A stretch of DNA of 46,995 nt. Source: Gammaproteobacteria bacterium MedPE (GTDB taxonomy: Bacteria > Pseudomonadota > Gammaproteobacteria > Enterobacterales > Psychrobiaceae). Below, in pieces: positions 35,462 to 44,708 of the stretch. A program made the position numbers and the translations under genes. Each line of letters opens with the position of its first letter. Position 1 is the stretch's first letter. A model generated the notes under the pieces. It had not been told where the DNA came from, made no database searches, and saw nothing but the letters and a program-made list of their open reading frames with translations. The stretch is from NCBI GenBank assembly GCA_001874365.1, contig MPDF01000012.1, positions 1-46,995 on the forward strand. The letters run 5' to 3'.

Positions 35462-36718
35462 ATGGAATATACCTTGTTCATTACATTAGCCGTACTCTGT
35501 CTTTGTGCTTTTTTTGGAAAGCATGTCATTAATTTACCACGCAATTTGTGGCTGCTTTTCTTTGCCCAGCCACTGGCGATGTGTGCGACATCATTAATGG
35601 TCTTAGTGAGTGGCATTTTAGGACAGCATTTAGCGCCTGATCCTGAAATCGCAACGTTGCCAATTTCTACGTTGATTATTGGCGTAGCCATTGCCGTTAT
35701 TCCTGCCAATCGTCTTACAAATCGCGTGGGTCGTCGAACCAGTCTACTTATTGGATTATCTATTGCGGTGGTTGGTGCATTAGTATCAGCAGGCGCTGCC
35801 TATTATCTGTCATTTTGGCTACTTGTTGCCGGAAGTATTCTGCTTGGCTTTAGTATGTCATTTGTTGCGCAAATGAGATTTTGCGCCTTAGAAAGTGTTG
35901 ATGAAAAAGATAATGCAACGGCATTGTCTGTGTTGATGGTTGGTGGCATTTTTGCGGCTATGTTGGGGCCTGAGCTTGCAGTGGCTGGTAAAGATTGGAT
36001 AGATTCAACGCATGGTTTTGTCGGATCCTTTGTTGGACTTGCAGGCTTAATTCTCTTGAGCATGATGGCTATTACTCAGATTACGCCGACTCAAGTGAAG
36101 GAAAACGCTGTTGAGGGAGATCCTCGTTCTCTTATTGATATTTGCCGTCAACCAATATTTCTCGTTGCGCTTGCTAGTGCCGCTATTGGTTATGGCGTGA
36201 TGAGCTATGTGATGACTGCAACGCCTTTAAGTATGCATGTACTTGATGGTCATACGCTTGAGCAAACCAAATGGGTAGTGCAAAGTCATATTATTGCGAT
36301 GTATTTGCCGTCACTATTTTCGGCTTGGATAATTCGTAAAGTAGGGCTTTTGAACGTGATGCTTATTGGTACTCTATGTTACTTAGCCGTCGCGCTCTTT
36401 GCTTATCTTGGCCATAGCGTAATGCATTACTGGTGGGTAATGGTATTGCTCGGAATTGGATGGAACTTTCTATTTTCTAGTGGCACGCTGTTATTGCCAA
36501 AATCTTACGAGAGTCACGAACGTCTTCGTGTACAAGCTATCAATGATTTCAGTATTTTCTGTACGCAGGCATTAGTGTCGCTGTTGGCGGGCGTTATTTT
36601 ATTTAACTTCGGTTGGATTACGTTAATTACCGCGAGTTTACCTTTCATTGTTTTCATGTTGTTAGTGGTGATTCTCGCTAATAAATCGTCTTCTGTGACT
36701 AAAAAAATAGGATGTTAA
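35462..36718 (+). CDS. MFS transporter, substrate unknown
   Basis: This is a 418-residue major facilitator protein with about twelve membrane helices. The cytoplasmic loop motif between helices 2 and 3, NRLTNRVGRRTS near residue 80, is the MFS A-motif equivalent, and a corresponding RKVGLLNVM occurs after helix 8. ATG 35462, preceded by AAGAGA, is preferred over GTG 35405. The gene follows the hybrid kinase by 128 bp and precedes the GGDEF-EAL gene by a single base; whether it exports or imports a signal related to the sensor is speculative. No closer family is recognised. Confidence 0.85.
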   Translation: MEYTLFITLAVLCLCAFFGKHVINLPRNLWLLFFAQPLAMCATSLMVLVSGILGQHLAPDPEIATLPISTLIIGVAIAVIPANRLTNRVGRRTSLLIGLSIAVVGALVSAGAAYYLSFWLLVAGSILLGFSMSFVAQMRFCALESVDEKDNATALSVLMVGGIFAAMLGPELAVAGKDWIDSTHGFVGSFVGLAGLILLSMMAITQITPTQVKENAVEGDPRSLIDICRQPIFLVALASAAIGYGVMSYVMTATPLSMHVLDGHTLEQTKWVVQSHIIAMYLPSLFSAWIIRKVGLLNVMLIGTLCYLAVALFAYLGHSVMHYWWVMVLLGIGWNFLFSSGTLLLPKSYESHERLRVQAINDFSIFCTQALVSLLAGVILFNFGWITLITASLPFIVFMLLVVILANKSSSVTKKIGC

Positions 36719-36719
36719 C

Positions 36720-39227
36720 TTGATTAACGCGACATCAAATAGAAACATCTTAAAGCTTATTAAGTACGGGCCTATAACCGTTGTTGTATTGTTTTCTGCG
36801 GTCATGATTATGTTATTAATCAAAGAGAATAAGGCAGCGCTCGAGCGGGATATAGTGAGATTATCGAATAACGCCATTAGCCAACAACGTCTGTTACTAA
36901 AAAATCAAATTGATGCATTGTCTAATCATACTTCCTTTGAAAAGAATACCGCAACAGAGCAACTTCAAAATGACATACGAGAGCGCGTATTAGAAGCGCA
37001 TGCGATTGCGACAGGTATTTATCGCAGTAATCAATCGTTACCAAAGTTTGAAATTGGCACTCGAATTAAAGACGCGCTGCGTAATGTACGCTTTTTAGAA
37101 GGGCGGGGGTATTTCTTTGCAACATCGCTTGATGGCGTCAGTGAATTATTGCCTATTCAACCTGACTTAGAAGGCACTTCGATTAACGATATGACCGATG
37201 TGAAGGGCACTAAGATTGTCAAAGACATGGTTGCACTAATGAAAGAGCGCGATGAGACTTTTTATCATTGGTGGTTTCAAAAGCCCGACTCTGATACTCG
37301 GCCTTACTTTAAAGTTGGTTTCCTCAAGCGTTTTGAACCGCTTGATTGGTATTTAGGAACCGGCGAATACCTGGTGGACTTTGAAACGCAATTACAAAAT
37401 AAGATGCTGGCTAGATTGCAGTTAAATCGTTCTAATTTGACGTTTGATTATTTTATTGTCAATGACGCTCTACATTACATTTCTCATAACGATCCCGCGA
37501 TGATCGGTCAAACAACGACAAGTGAAGTACTTCATGTAAAACAACGACACTCACTAGCGTTGGAGGGAGAGTTTATTGATTCTTCTCATTCCTTCATCGG
37601 TGATAATGGATTATTAACCGGAAAAATTACCTATGCGCGTCATAACCCTGATTGGCATTGGACACTAGTTGGCTCTATTGATTTAGAAGCCGTTAACCAA
37701 TATTTTGTTGATCATAAACGAGATTTAGAAGTCAAGAATGAAGAAACCCTCCTTAAAATTTTGTTACTTAGCACTGTCTTAAGCTTGATGCTGGTGGCCG
37801 TGTGTTTTGTGATCTCTCGTAATACAGCTAAACGGTTTAAGCGTTATGAATCTAAGATTTTACGCCACGTTAATCAGCTAAATGATAATAAAGAACAATT
37901 ACGTTTCTTAGCGAACCATGATCCGCTCACCAAGTTGCGAAATCGCCGTGAGTTAGAGTCTTCCATTGAAGCTGATATTACTTTATGCCTTGAGAGTGAT
38001 ACGCAATTGGCGGTGATGTTTTTTGATTTAGATGATTTTAAAAAGATTAATGACCATTATGGTCATGCGACTGGCGATACGTTGCTGTCGGTTCTCGGCG
38101 AAAGCTTTAGTGAATTATTAGGACCTAAAGACAACGTGTTTAGGTTTGGTGGTGATGAATTCATTTTTTGTTTTCCCTTGCTGACAAATTATGAACACGC
38201 TAAAGAAAAGGTTTTAGCTATTCAACAAGTGTTTTCCAAAGAAATTGATATATTTAACAATAAACTTCATGTTAACGGAAGCATTGGTATTTCAATGTAT
38301 CCACATGATGGACTTGAAGCGAGTGAATTAATTCGCAAGGCAGATTTGGTGCTTTACAAGTCAAAAGCTCAGCAAAAAGGCCAATTCTTATTCTACGAAC
38401 AATCGCTGCATTTAGAATTAGAGCGAGCACTATTAATCGAGACTAAGCTTAGAACCGCGCTTGCTAATAATGAACTGTCATTGGTTTATCAGCCTCAGAT
38501 TTGCGCCACAAGTGGCCAAATCATGGGGGTTGAAGCATTAATTCGTTGGCACAATAGTGAGCTTGGCTTTATTGCGCCAGACGAGTTTATTAAAGTCGCA
38601 GAAAATGTTGGTTTGATAGATGCCATTGGCGATTTTGTAATAGAACAAACGTGTCACGATATTGCGCTGTATAACCATAACAATGCGAGTCCTATTACAG
38701 TGTCAGTTAATGTTTCGCCGGCGCAGTTAATTAACGAAGAGTTCGTCGCAAAAATTTGTGCTGTTACTAAGAAACACCAATTATCTAATGCTTACGTGAC
38801 GATCGAGATTACTGAAAATGTTTTGATTTCAGAAATGGCGCGCTCTAAAGCAGTAATTGAAGCATTACGGGATCGTGGTTTTGATGTTTCATTAGATGAT
38901 TTTGGCACCGGCTATTCGTCGCTAAGTTATCTAACTCAGTTATCAATCAGTGAATTAAAAATTGATCGTTCTTTTATTATGAAGTGTTTATCATCTGAGC
39001 AAAGTCTGTCGTTAGTACGTTCGATAATTTTAATCGCTCAGTCAGGTCATATGAGCACGGTAGCTGAAGGTGTGGAAACTATTGAGCAATACGAGAAGTT
39101 ACGTGAGTTAGGCTGCGATATTATTCAAGGCTACTATTTTAGTAAGCCGTTACCATTTATGCAGCTTTGTGAGCAATATGCGCCAGACATTGAATTAGCC
39201 GTACTTAGTGAAAGTGACGCGCTTTAG
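36720..39227 (+). CDS. Cache-GGDEF-EAL membrane protein, c-di-GMP turnover
   Basis: This is an 835-residue protein. The N-terminal helix (about residues 17-35) is followed by a periplasmic Cache domain (about 40-340; RNVRFLEGRGYFFA and GTGEYLVDFE), a second helix near 345-365, a GGDEF domain with GGDEF at 477-481, and an EAL domain with EAL at 605-607. The EAL catalytic set is complete: VNVSPAQL, EITEN, DDFGTGYSSL, LKID, AEGVET. GGDEF is also intact, but the inhibitory RxxD motif reads GPKD. The start is TTG 36720, with AGGA 7 bp upstream and one base after the MFS stop codon. Net activity (synthase, phosphodiesterase or both) cannot be read from the sequence. Its 3' end overlaps dnaE2 by 23 bp. 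Confidence 0.93.
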   Translation: MINATSNRNILKLIKYGPITVVVLFSAVMIMLLIKENKAALERDIVRLSNNAISQQRLLLKNQIDALSNHTSFEKNTATEQLQNDIRERVLEAHAIATGIYRSNQSLPKFEIGTRIKDALRNVRFLEGRGYFFATSLDGVSELLPIQPDLEGTSINDMTDVKGTKIVKDMVALMKERDETFYHWWFQKPDSDTRPYFKVGFLKRFEPLDWYLGTGEYLVDFETQLQNKMLARLQLNRSNLTFDYFIVNDALHYISHNDPAMIGQTTTSEVLHVKQRHSLALEGEFIDSSHSFIGDNGLLTGKITYARHNPDWHWTLVGSIDLEAVNQYFVDHKRDLEVKNEETLLKILLLSTVLSLMLVAVCFVISRNTAKRFKRYESKILRHVNQLNDNKEQLRFLANHDPLTKLRNRRELESSIEADITLCLESDTQLAVMFFDLDDFKKINDHYGHATGDTLLSVLGESFSELLGPKDNVFRFGGDEFIFCFPLLTNYEHAKEKVLAIQQVFSKEIDIFNNKLHVNGSIGISMYPHDGLEASELIRKADLVLYKSKAQQKGQFLFYEQSLHLELERALLIETKLRTALANNELSLVYQPQICATSGQIMGVEALIRWHNSELGFIAPDEFIKVAENVGLIDAIGDFVIEQTCHDIALYNHNNASPITVSVNVSPAQLINEEFVAKICAVTKKHQLSNAYVTIEITENVLISEMARSKAVIEALRDRGFDVSLDDFGTGYSSLSYLTQLSISELKIDRSFIMKCLSSEQSLSLVRSIILIAQSGHMSTVAEGVETIEQYEKLRELGCDIIQGYYFSKPLPFMQLCEQYAPDIELAVLSESDAL

Positions 39228-42200
39228 GATTAAGTTTATCTAATAAATGCGATAAGTCGGTGAGTTTGCCCGCAATGATATGGCAAACATCACCTTCACG
39301 CTCCAAAATTCCCTGAACCTTCAAAATACGTGATGTTAAAAAGGCTTGTTTTTGTGCATGGGCCGTTGCTTGCCAAACAATAACATTACTTGAGCCTGTG
39401 TGATCTTCTAGTGTTACAAAAGTAACACCAGACGCTGTGCCAGGAGACTGCCTACCTGTGACAACACCAATAACAGTGACAGGCTTTTGGTGGGGAATAT
39501 TTATAAGGTGCTGTACTTGTGTAAAACGTCCTAACTGATTATGACGTTGAAGTAGGGCGATAGGATGATGTTGTAAACTGAGTCCAAGGGTTTGATAATC
39601 TTCGATCAGGTTATCTTGGTCATCAGGACGTGTTATATACGCTGGTTGCTGTACTTTATCATGCACACTTGGCGCTAACGGCCTAAACAGTGGTAAATCA
39701 TATAAGTCATCCATCATTAGCCATCGCAGTACGTATCTGTTATCTCCAAAACTATGTAATGCTCCACTACTTGCCAACGCATTAAGATCTTTTTGAGTGA
39801 CAGTATGTTGCTCGTAACCCAACCCTTTAATATCACTGAGTTTTTGGTAACCGGCTGTTGGCCGTTGGGCAATAACAGTATCAGCAGCCTGACGACTAAG
39901 CCCCTTTATTTGACGCAAACCTAAACGCAGGGCAAATGGTTGTTGTTTCGAATCTATGGTTTTAATTGGTTCAAGCGTATGATCGTAATTGGAGGCGTTA
40001 ATGTCAACGTCGTATATCGTCACTGCATGCCTTGTAGCATCTTGCACAAGCTGCGCTGGTGAATAAAACCCCATCGGGTAGCTATTGAGTAACGCACAAT
40101 AAAATACACTAGGATAATAATACTTTAACCACGCAGAGACATAAGCAAGCACAGCAAAACTCGCCGAGTGGGACTCAGGAAAACCGTATTCTCCAAAGCC
40201 ACAAATTTGTTTAAAAATACGCTCAGCGAACTCGGCACTATAACCACGCTCACTCATGCCGTTTAATAGCTTCTCTTTAAATGGGTAGAGTTTGCCGTTA
40301 CGCTGCCATTTTGCCATGGCTCGGCGTAATTGATCCGCTTCACCGCCACTAAAACCGGCGGCGACCATGGCTAGTTTTATGACTTGTTCTTGAAAAATTG
40401 GCACACCTAAGGTGCGTTCTAATACGGCTTTAACAGCCTCTGATGGATAGCTAATAGGTTCTATACCATCACGACGTTTTAAATAAGGATGCACCATATC
40501 ACCTTGAATAGGTCCTGGTCTTACGATTGCTATTTGCACTACTAAGTCATAATAGCACTGTGGCTTTAATCGCGGCAGCATACTCATTTGTGCTCGCGAT
40601 TCTATTTGAAAAATGCCAACGGTGTCAGCACGAGAAATTGTTGAAAACACTTGCGGATCATCACCATACCGAGTGATATCCGCGATAGTGTAATCATGCC
40701 CGTAATATTTATTGAGCATCGTAAAGCTTTTCGCAATGGCGCTAAGCATACCAAGGGCGAGCACATCAACTTTGAGTAAACCTAAGGTTTGTAAGTCTTC
40801 TTTATCCCATTGGATCACGGTGCGATCAACCATAGCGGCATTTTCAACGGGGACAAGTTCATGCAGTGGCCCAGATGAAATAACAAAGCCGCCGACGTGC
40901 TGCGATAAATGGCGCGGAAAGCCTAGAATTTCATGAACTAAATCAACAAAGTGCTGAGCAAGGGGAGTAGATAAATCAAGCCCATGCTGACTGAGCTGTT
41001 CATACCAAGGCGTTGTTTGGTCACGGCGGTTTAGATTTTTTATGAAATAATCAAGTTGGGTTTCACAGAGGCCAAGGGCTTTTCCTACATCACGAATCGC
41101 ACTTTTAAGACGATAAGTAATGACCGTTGCGGCGAGCGCTGCACGTTTTCGACCATATTTTTGATAGATGTACTGAAAAACCTCTTCACGACGCTGATGC
41201 TCAAAATCGACATCGATGTCTGGCGGCTCATTACGCTCTTTAGAAATAAAGCGCTCGAACAATACAGATATCTGCTGTGGGTCAACGGCAGTGATCTCTA
41301 AGCAATAACAAACAATGGAATTAGCCGCAGAGCCACGACCTTGATATAAGATACCTTCGCGTTTAGCAAACTGAACAATGTCATACACGGTTAAAAAAAA
41401 GTATTGATACGATTGTTCACTTATCAGTGATAGCTCTTTGTCGATAGTTGCTTGAATATGTTCATCAACGCCCGCTGGAAAACGTTTTTCAATGCCTTTA
41501 GCCACCAATAAACGGAGATACGAATCAGCTGAGTGTTTTGAAGGTAGCACTTCACTGGGATACTCATAACGCAGTTGTGATAACTCGAAATGGCAACGGT
41601 TAGCCAGTTTTGAAGCATTAATCAAATATTCGCTTTGATGGAGTTTAACAAGCTGATGCAGTGGCCTAAGGGCGTATTCACTATTAGAAAGCGCATTGCT
41701 ACCAAGAGATTGTATGTCACAGCCCGCCTTGATGGCATGTAGAGTATGTTGCAACGCTAAGCGCTTCTTGCTGTGCATTAGTACGCCGCCACAGGCGACA
41801 ACATCTAGCTGATGTGTTTTCGCTAAACTGACGCAATGACGATGATAATGAGCTTCTCCCATCGTGAGGTAACATGTTAATCCGATATGCAAGCGATCGC
41901 GATGGTACTTTACTAACCACGTTAACCAGTGTTCATCACTTTTAGGGTTACCGCTTGGGATAAAAAGTAGCAATGCACGTTTTAACGACATCAGATCCCA
42001 CGTTGATAACTCATAATGGCCTTTACTCGCTCGGCGGCGACTATTACTGATAATACGGCACAGTTCGCCATAAGCAGCACGGTCGGGACACAACACGACA
42101 ACCTTCAAATCTCCTAGCCGAAACATGGCACCAACAATGAGCTTAATATTGAGTTTATTGTCTTTTATTTCACTATAAGCACGTACCACACCAGCTACTG

Positions 42201-42327
42201 AACATTCATCGGTAATAGCAATGGCGTCATAACCATAAAACGCCGCTTGAGTGACAAGCTCTTGCGGCTGAGAGGCTCCCGTTAAAAATGAAAAGTTACT
42301 CTGGCAAAATAGTTCGCTATAACTCAT
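39205..42327 (-). CDS. dnaE2: error-prone DNA polymerase DnaE2 (ImuC)
   Basis: This is a 1040-residue C-family polymerase, the size typical of DnaE2 rather than replicative DnaE (about 1160). An N-terminal PHP domain (about residues 1-230) with DECSVAG is followed by the polymerase core with PPDIDVDFEHQRREEV (40 to 45% through) and YQGRGSAANSIVCYCLEI. The RPGPIQGDMVHPYLKRR and GFPESHSASFA motifs follow, then the tail with an OB domain. DnaE2 carries out lesion bypass in the ImuA-ImuB-DnaE2 mutasome. It starts 6 bp after imuB. A run of eight A residues at 41393-41400 lies within the frame. Confidence 0.96.
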   Translation of the reverse strand: MSYSELFCQSNFSFLTGASQPQELVTQAAFYGYDAIAITDECSVAGVVRAYSEIKDNKLNIKLIVGAMFRLGDLKVVVLCPDRAAYGELCRIISNSRRRASKGHYELSTWDLMSLKRALLLFIPSGNPKSDEHWLTWLVKYHRDRLHIGLTCYLTMGEAHYHRHCVSLAKTHQLDVVACGGVLMHSKKRLALQHTLHAIKAGCDIQSLGSNALSNSEYALRPLHQLVKLHQSEYLINASKLANRCHFELSQLRYEYPSEVLPSKHSADSYLRLLVAKGIEKRFPAGVDEHIQATIDKELSLISEQSYQYFFLTVYDIVQFAKREGILYQGRGSAANSIVCYCLEITAVDPQQISVLFERFISKERNEPPDIDVDFEHQRREEVFQYIYQKYGRKRAALAATVITYRLKSAIRDVGKALGLCETQLDYFIKNLNRRDQTTPWYEQLSQHGLDLSTPLAQHFVDLVHEILGFPRHLSQHVGGFVISSGPLHELVPVENAAMVDRTVIQWDKEDLQTLGLLKVDVLALGMLSAIAKSFTMLNKYYGHDYTIADITRYGDDPQVFSTISRADTVGIFQIESRAQMSMLPRLKPQCYYDLVVQIAIVRPGPIQGDMVHPYLKRRDGIEPISYPSEAVKAVLERTLGVPIFQEQVIKLAMVAAGFSGGEADQLRRAMAKWQRNGKLYPFKEKLLNGMSERGYSAEFAERIFKQICGFGEYGFPESHSASFAVLAYVSAWLKYYYPSVFYCALLNSYPMGFYSPAQLVQDATRHAVTIYDVDINASNYDHTLEPIKTIDSKQQPFALRLGLRQIKGLSRQAADTVIAQRPTAGYQKLSDIKGLGYEQHTVTQKDLNALASSGALHSFGDNRYVLRWLMMDDLYDLPLFRPLAPSVHDKVQQPAYITRPDDQDNLIEDYQTLGLSLQHHPIALLQRHNQLGRFTQVQHLINIPHQKPVTVIGVVTGRQSPGTASGVTFVTLEDHTGSSNVIVWQATAHAQKQAFLTSRILKVQGILEREGDVCHIIAGKLTDLSHLLDKLNPKARHFH

Positions 42328-42333
42328 TGCATA

Positions 42334-43788
42334 TCATCCGAAATAACCATGTAAAAACCACTGTCCATTGGGAATTTGAAAAACCCAACACCACTGCTGC
42401 TGGCTGTTTTTGGCAATATAATAATCACGTGTTACGGGATTTTTTTGCCACCAATGGCTACATAATCGTTCTGGCCCTTGAAAGATACTGACCGCCATTG
42501 TTAATGGCTCAGGTTTATCCAATAAATAACTTGGACGCAAGCCACCACGAACCCGTTCGGTAATACTCGATAGCTCAACCGCCTCACAACGACTCTGAGG
42601 CGTTGATACCGTAAGGCCATTAACTACTTCCGGTAAATGACTGCTGTGATAATCAAGTTGAGTCACATTATCTTCACCTAATTTAGCGTGTAACAAGCTC
42701 AGTAACTGCGCTTTGGATAAACGTTGCCGCTTAGCGCCATGACTCGCTTGAGATAGTAAATCTTCACTGATAGTTATTTTACTACTGATGTCATGGCAAT
42801 TAACTTCAAGCGCAATCACGGGCGCGATTAACTCGACACGCTCTAGTTGCAGTTGTGTTAATGTCTGCCATGCCGCTGCTGATTGCTCTCCTTGGCTACT
42901 ATAAACAGTGACGATCAGCGCAGGTTTATCACGTAGCTCTAGTGTTATTTCTATCGATAAAGCTAATTTATCTCTAACACGTAAATAATGAGATAGTTCG
43001 TCTAGTATCTTATGTAATACAGGTGTCAAATGAACTGTCGTGTGAAGTTCATAGTTGAGATCGCGATAAAAACAGAAGGGGGTTTGCGGCAAGTAAAAGT
43101 CGATAACCAACGGAATGTCTCCTTTGATTTGACTAATGTATGTTAAAAAATCACTATCAAAACGAAGTGCTAGTTGTGCCATAGGCAAATCGAGCAATGC
43201 ACCAACACTACTAATGCCGATGGCTAACAGCTGCTCAATGATTTTTTCACTGGCGTTAAGCGCATTAATAGGGGTCTTTGATAACCATTGATCGATAAGA
43301 CGCTTATCATCACTGATTTGTGTTTGTGACAATGTTAGTGTGCTGGCAATAAGCCTAGCTGCTTGAGGACTAAACGCTGTTGCCCCGCGATAACTGACCT
43401 GTAAATTATTCAACCACGCTTGAACGCGTTGCCAACAACCTGCTAGATCATCATAGAGTACGAACATTGGGCTCAAGCGTAGTAAAAGTCCATGAGGTGG
43501 CATCAGCGCAATATCCGCAATGACTTGATATGCTGACTGTGTCATTTGTTCTAACAGTTTATTCGTGAGTTTCTCGTCGTAGTTAATCACTTGCATCTGC
43601 TGGCTAAGTGAAATAGCACGTCCTAAACCAAAACCAAGTTGAACACCGCAATCAATTGCGGCTTGATTCGCTTGTACGACCGCATTATGTTGGCCATTAA
43701 CAACGATTAGTGGTATTTGTTGTTCACACAACTTGTCACCAACACTATCGAGTTGTAATTGTGGAAAGTCGACGTATAACCACAACAT
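42334..43788 (-). CDS. imuB: ImuB, Y-family polymerase-like mutasome protein
   Basis: This is a 484-residue protein of the DinB/UmuC superfamily. It opens with LWLYVDFPQLQLDSV where an active polymerase would carry DxD, so the acidic active site is incomplete, as is known for ImuB. The palm and finger region (about residues 1-215) ends with ISSVGALLDLPMAQLALRF, and the C-terminal domain carries ImuB-type GLRPSYLLDKPEPL and the final WVFQIPNGQWFLHGYFG. ImuB bridges ImuA, DnaE2 and the beta clamp. It overlaps imuA by one base. Confidence 0.94.
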   Translation of the reverse strand: MLWLYVDFPQLQLDSVGDKLCEQQIPLIVVNGQHNAVVQANQAAIDCGVQLGFGLGRAISLSQQMQVINYDEKLTNKLLEQMTQSAYQVIADIALMPPHGLLLRLSPMFVLYDDLAGCWQRVQAWLNNLQVSYRGATAFSPQAARLIASTLTLSQTQISDDKRLIDQWLSKTPINALNASEKIIEQLLAIGISSVGALLDLPMAQLALRFDSDFLTYISQIKGDIPLVIDFYLPQTPFCFYRDLNYELHTTVHLTPVLHKILDELSHYLRVRDKLALSIEITLELRDKPALIVTVYSSQGEQSAAAWQTLTQLQLERVELIAPVIALEVNCHDISSKITISEDLLSQASHGAKRQRLSKAQLLSLLHAKLGEDNVTQLDYHSSHLPEVVNGLTVSTPQSRCEAVELSSITERVRGGLRPSYLLDKPEPLTMAVSIFQGPERLCSHWWQKNPVTRDYYIAKNSQQQWCWVFQIPNGQWFLHGYFG

Positions 43789-44465
43789 TAGCTGACTCGT
43801 CGCTTAGCTAGTGTAATAACATTGTCGTAGGTTCTGTGAGTAACGAGATCTGGCCATTGCTGACTCATATCAAGCGTAAACATCGGCTGTGGCCAATGGC
43901 CTTGCTGCTTCTTTATCGTAATATCTAATCCGTTATCACTTGGCATCAGTGCAAGTGTTAAATTAACCGGCAGGGCATTAAGTTGGTTTGGAGGGCGAAT
44001 AACGATCAAACGGGATCCGCCTGCTTTTGCGGCGAGTTTCAGGCGTTTAATTTGGCAACTACTAAATTGTTGTTGCCATAACACCACTGTGCTGACACAA
44101 CCACTGTGTAAACTTTGTTCAGCACTCCATAACTGTTGGCTATCATCATTGGTATTTATCATCACTGCTGCACTAGGCTCAATGTCATTAAAAGCAAGCA
44201 TTTGACTATTAATGATACTAGGGGCGTTAATGAACATAATGAGTTGCTGTGTTGTTGTCATGGCTGATAGAAAAGGGGCAAGTAAGCGCAATTCACCAAT
44301 GCCATTGGCAGTCTGTAATTCAATAACACCATATTGAGGCCAACCCCCGCTTAGCTTTTCATCCAATAGCAAATAACTTGTTGAACAAAAATCATCAACG
44401 AGCTGTTGCTGATTTCCTAACCAAATTTTACGACCATCAATGAGGCCTGCTAATTTTGTATTCAT
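43788..44465 (-). CDS. imuA: ImuA, SOS mutasome accessory protein
   Basis: This is a 225-residue protein with a RecA/SulA-like core: a GGWPQYGVIELQ segment where RecA-like proteins have the P-loop approach (the P-loop itself is poor), ELRLLAPFLSAM, and LIVIRPP near the end. ImuA acts with ImuB and DnaE2 in SOS mutagenesis. ATG 44465 is chosen because GAGG lies 8 bp upstream. A longer frame reaches ATG 44531 but would place the LexA box and promoter inside the gene. It is the first gene of the operon. Confidence 0.9.
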   Translation of the reverse strand: MNTKLAGLIDGRKIWLGNQQQLVDDFCSTSYLLLDEKLSGGWPQYGVIELQTANGIGELRLLAPFLSAMTTTQQLIMFINAPSIINSQMLAFNDIEPSAAVMINTNDDSQQLWSAEQSLHSGCVSTVVLWQQQFSSCQIKRLKLAAKAGGSRLIVIRPPNQLNALPVNLTLALMPSDNGLDITIKKQQGHWPQPMFTLDMSQQWPDLVTHRTYDNVITLAKRRVS

Positions 44466-44490
44466 GAACATGTCCTCACAAATAACCTTT

Positions 44491-44518
44491 TTTATACAAA
44501 TTAATAAATACTGTTTAA
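44491..44518 (-). promoter_or_regulatory. predicted promoter of imuA-imuB-dnaE2
   Basis: On the minus strand, TTAAAC (44513-44518) and TATAAA (44491-44496) are 16 bp apart. The -35 lies inside the LexA box, so repressor binding would block polymerase. Confidence 0.5.
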
Positions 44519-44526
44519 ATATACAG
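44511..44526. promoter_or_regulatory. LexA box of the imuA operon
   Basis: CTGTTTAAATATACAG matches the gammaproteobacterial LexA consensus CTGT-N8-ACAG exactly in the fixed positions. It begins 46 bp upstream of the imuA ATG and overlaps the predicted promoter. This places the mutasome operon under SOS control. Confidence 0.92.
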
Positions 44527-44638
44527 TACATTAATTTAAAAAAAGAGCAAATAAGAATTTCCTATTGTTCGGAGAAATGATGTTGCTGTCTTTGAATGAA
44601 AAATATTGAGTCTGCCTAATGTCGCTGTTAGTATGCGC

Positions 44639-44673
44639 TGCCGCATGAGGTGGAATCGTTCCTCAGTGTGGCA
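44639..44673 (+). promoter_or_regulatory. hairpin in the leader of the TonB receptor gene
   Basis: TGCCGCATGAGG (44639-44650) pairs with CCTCAGTGTGGCA (44661-44673) over 12 positions. There is one G-U pair and one bulged G, around a 10-nt loop. It ends 36 nt before ATG 44709 and has no T-tract. It could influence translation or stability of the receptor mRNA. No known riboswitch class is recognised. Confidence 0.5.
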
Positions 44674-44708
44674 AAGACATTCCTTTATTAATCTAATTGG
44701 TAACCGCA

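Noticed and set aside
41393-41400. A8 run in dnaE2 as a possible programmed frameshift
   Set aside because: The frame continues intact through conserved polymerase motifs on both sides and no stimulatory structure was noticed.
42334-43788. Loss of the acidic polymerase active site in ImuB as a mutation
   Set aside because: Missing catalytic acids are a known property of the ImuB family, so this is normal.
44466-44531. N-terminal extension of ImuA from ATG 44531
   Set aside because: It covers the LexA box and the promoter; the internal ATG has a proper Shine-Dalgarno.
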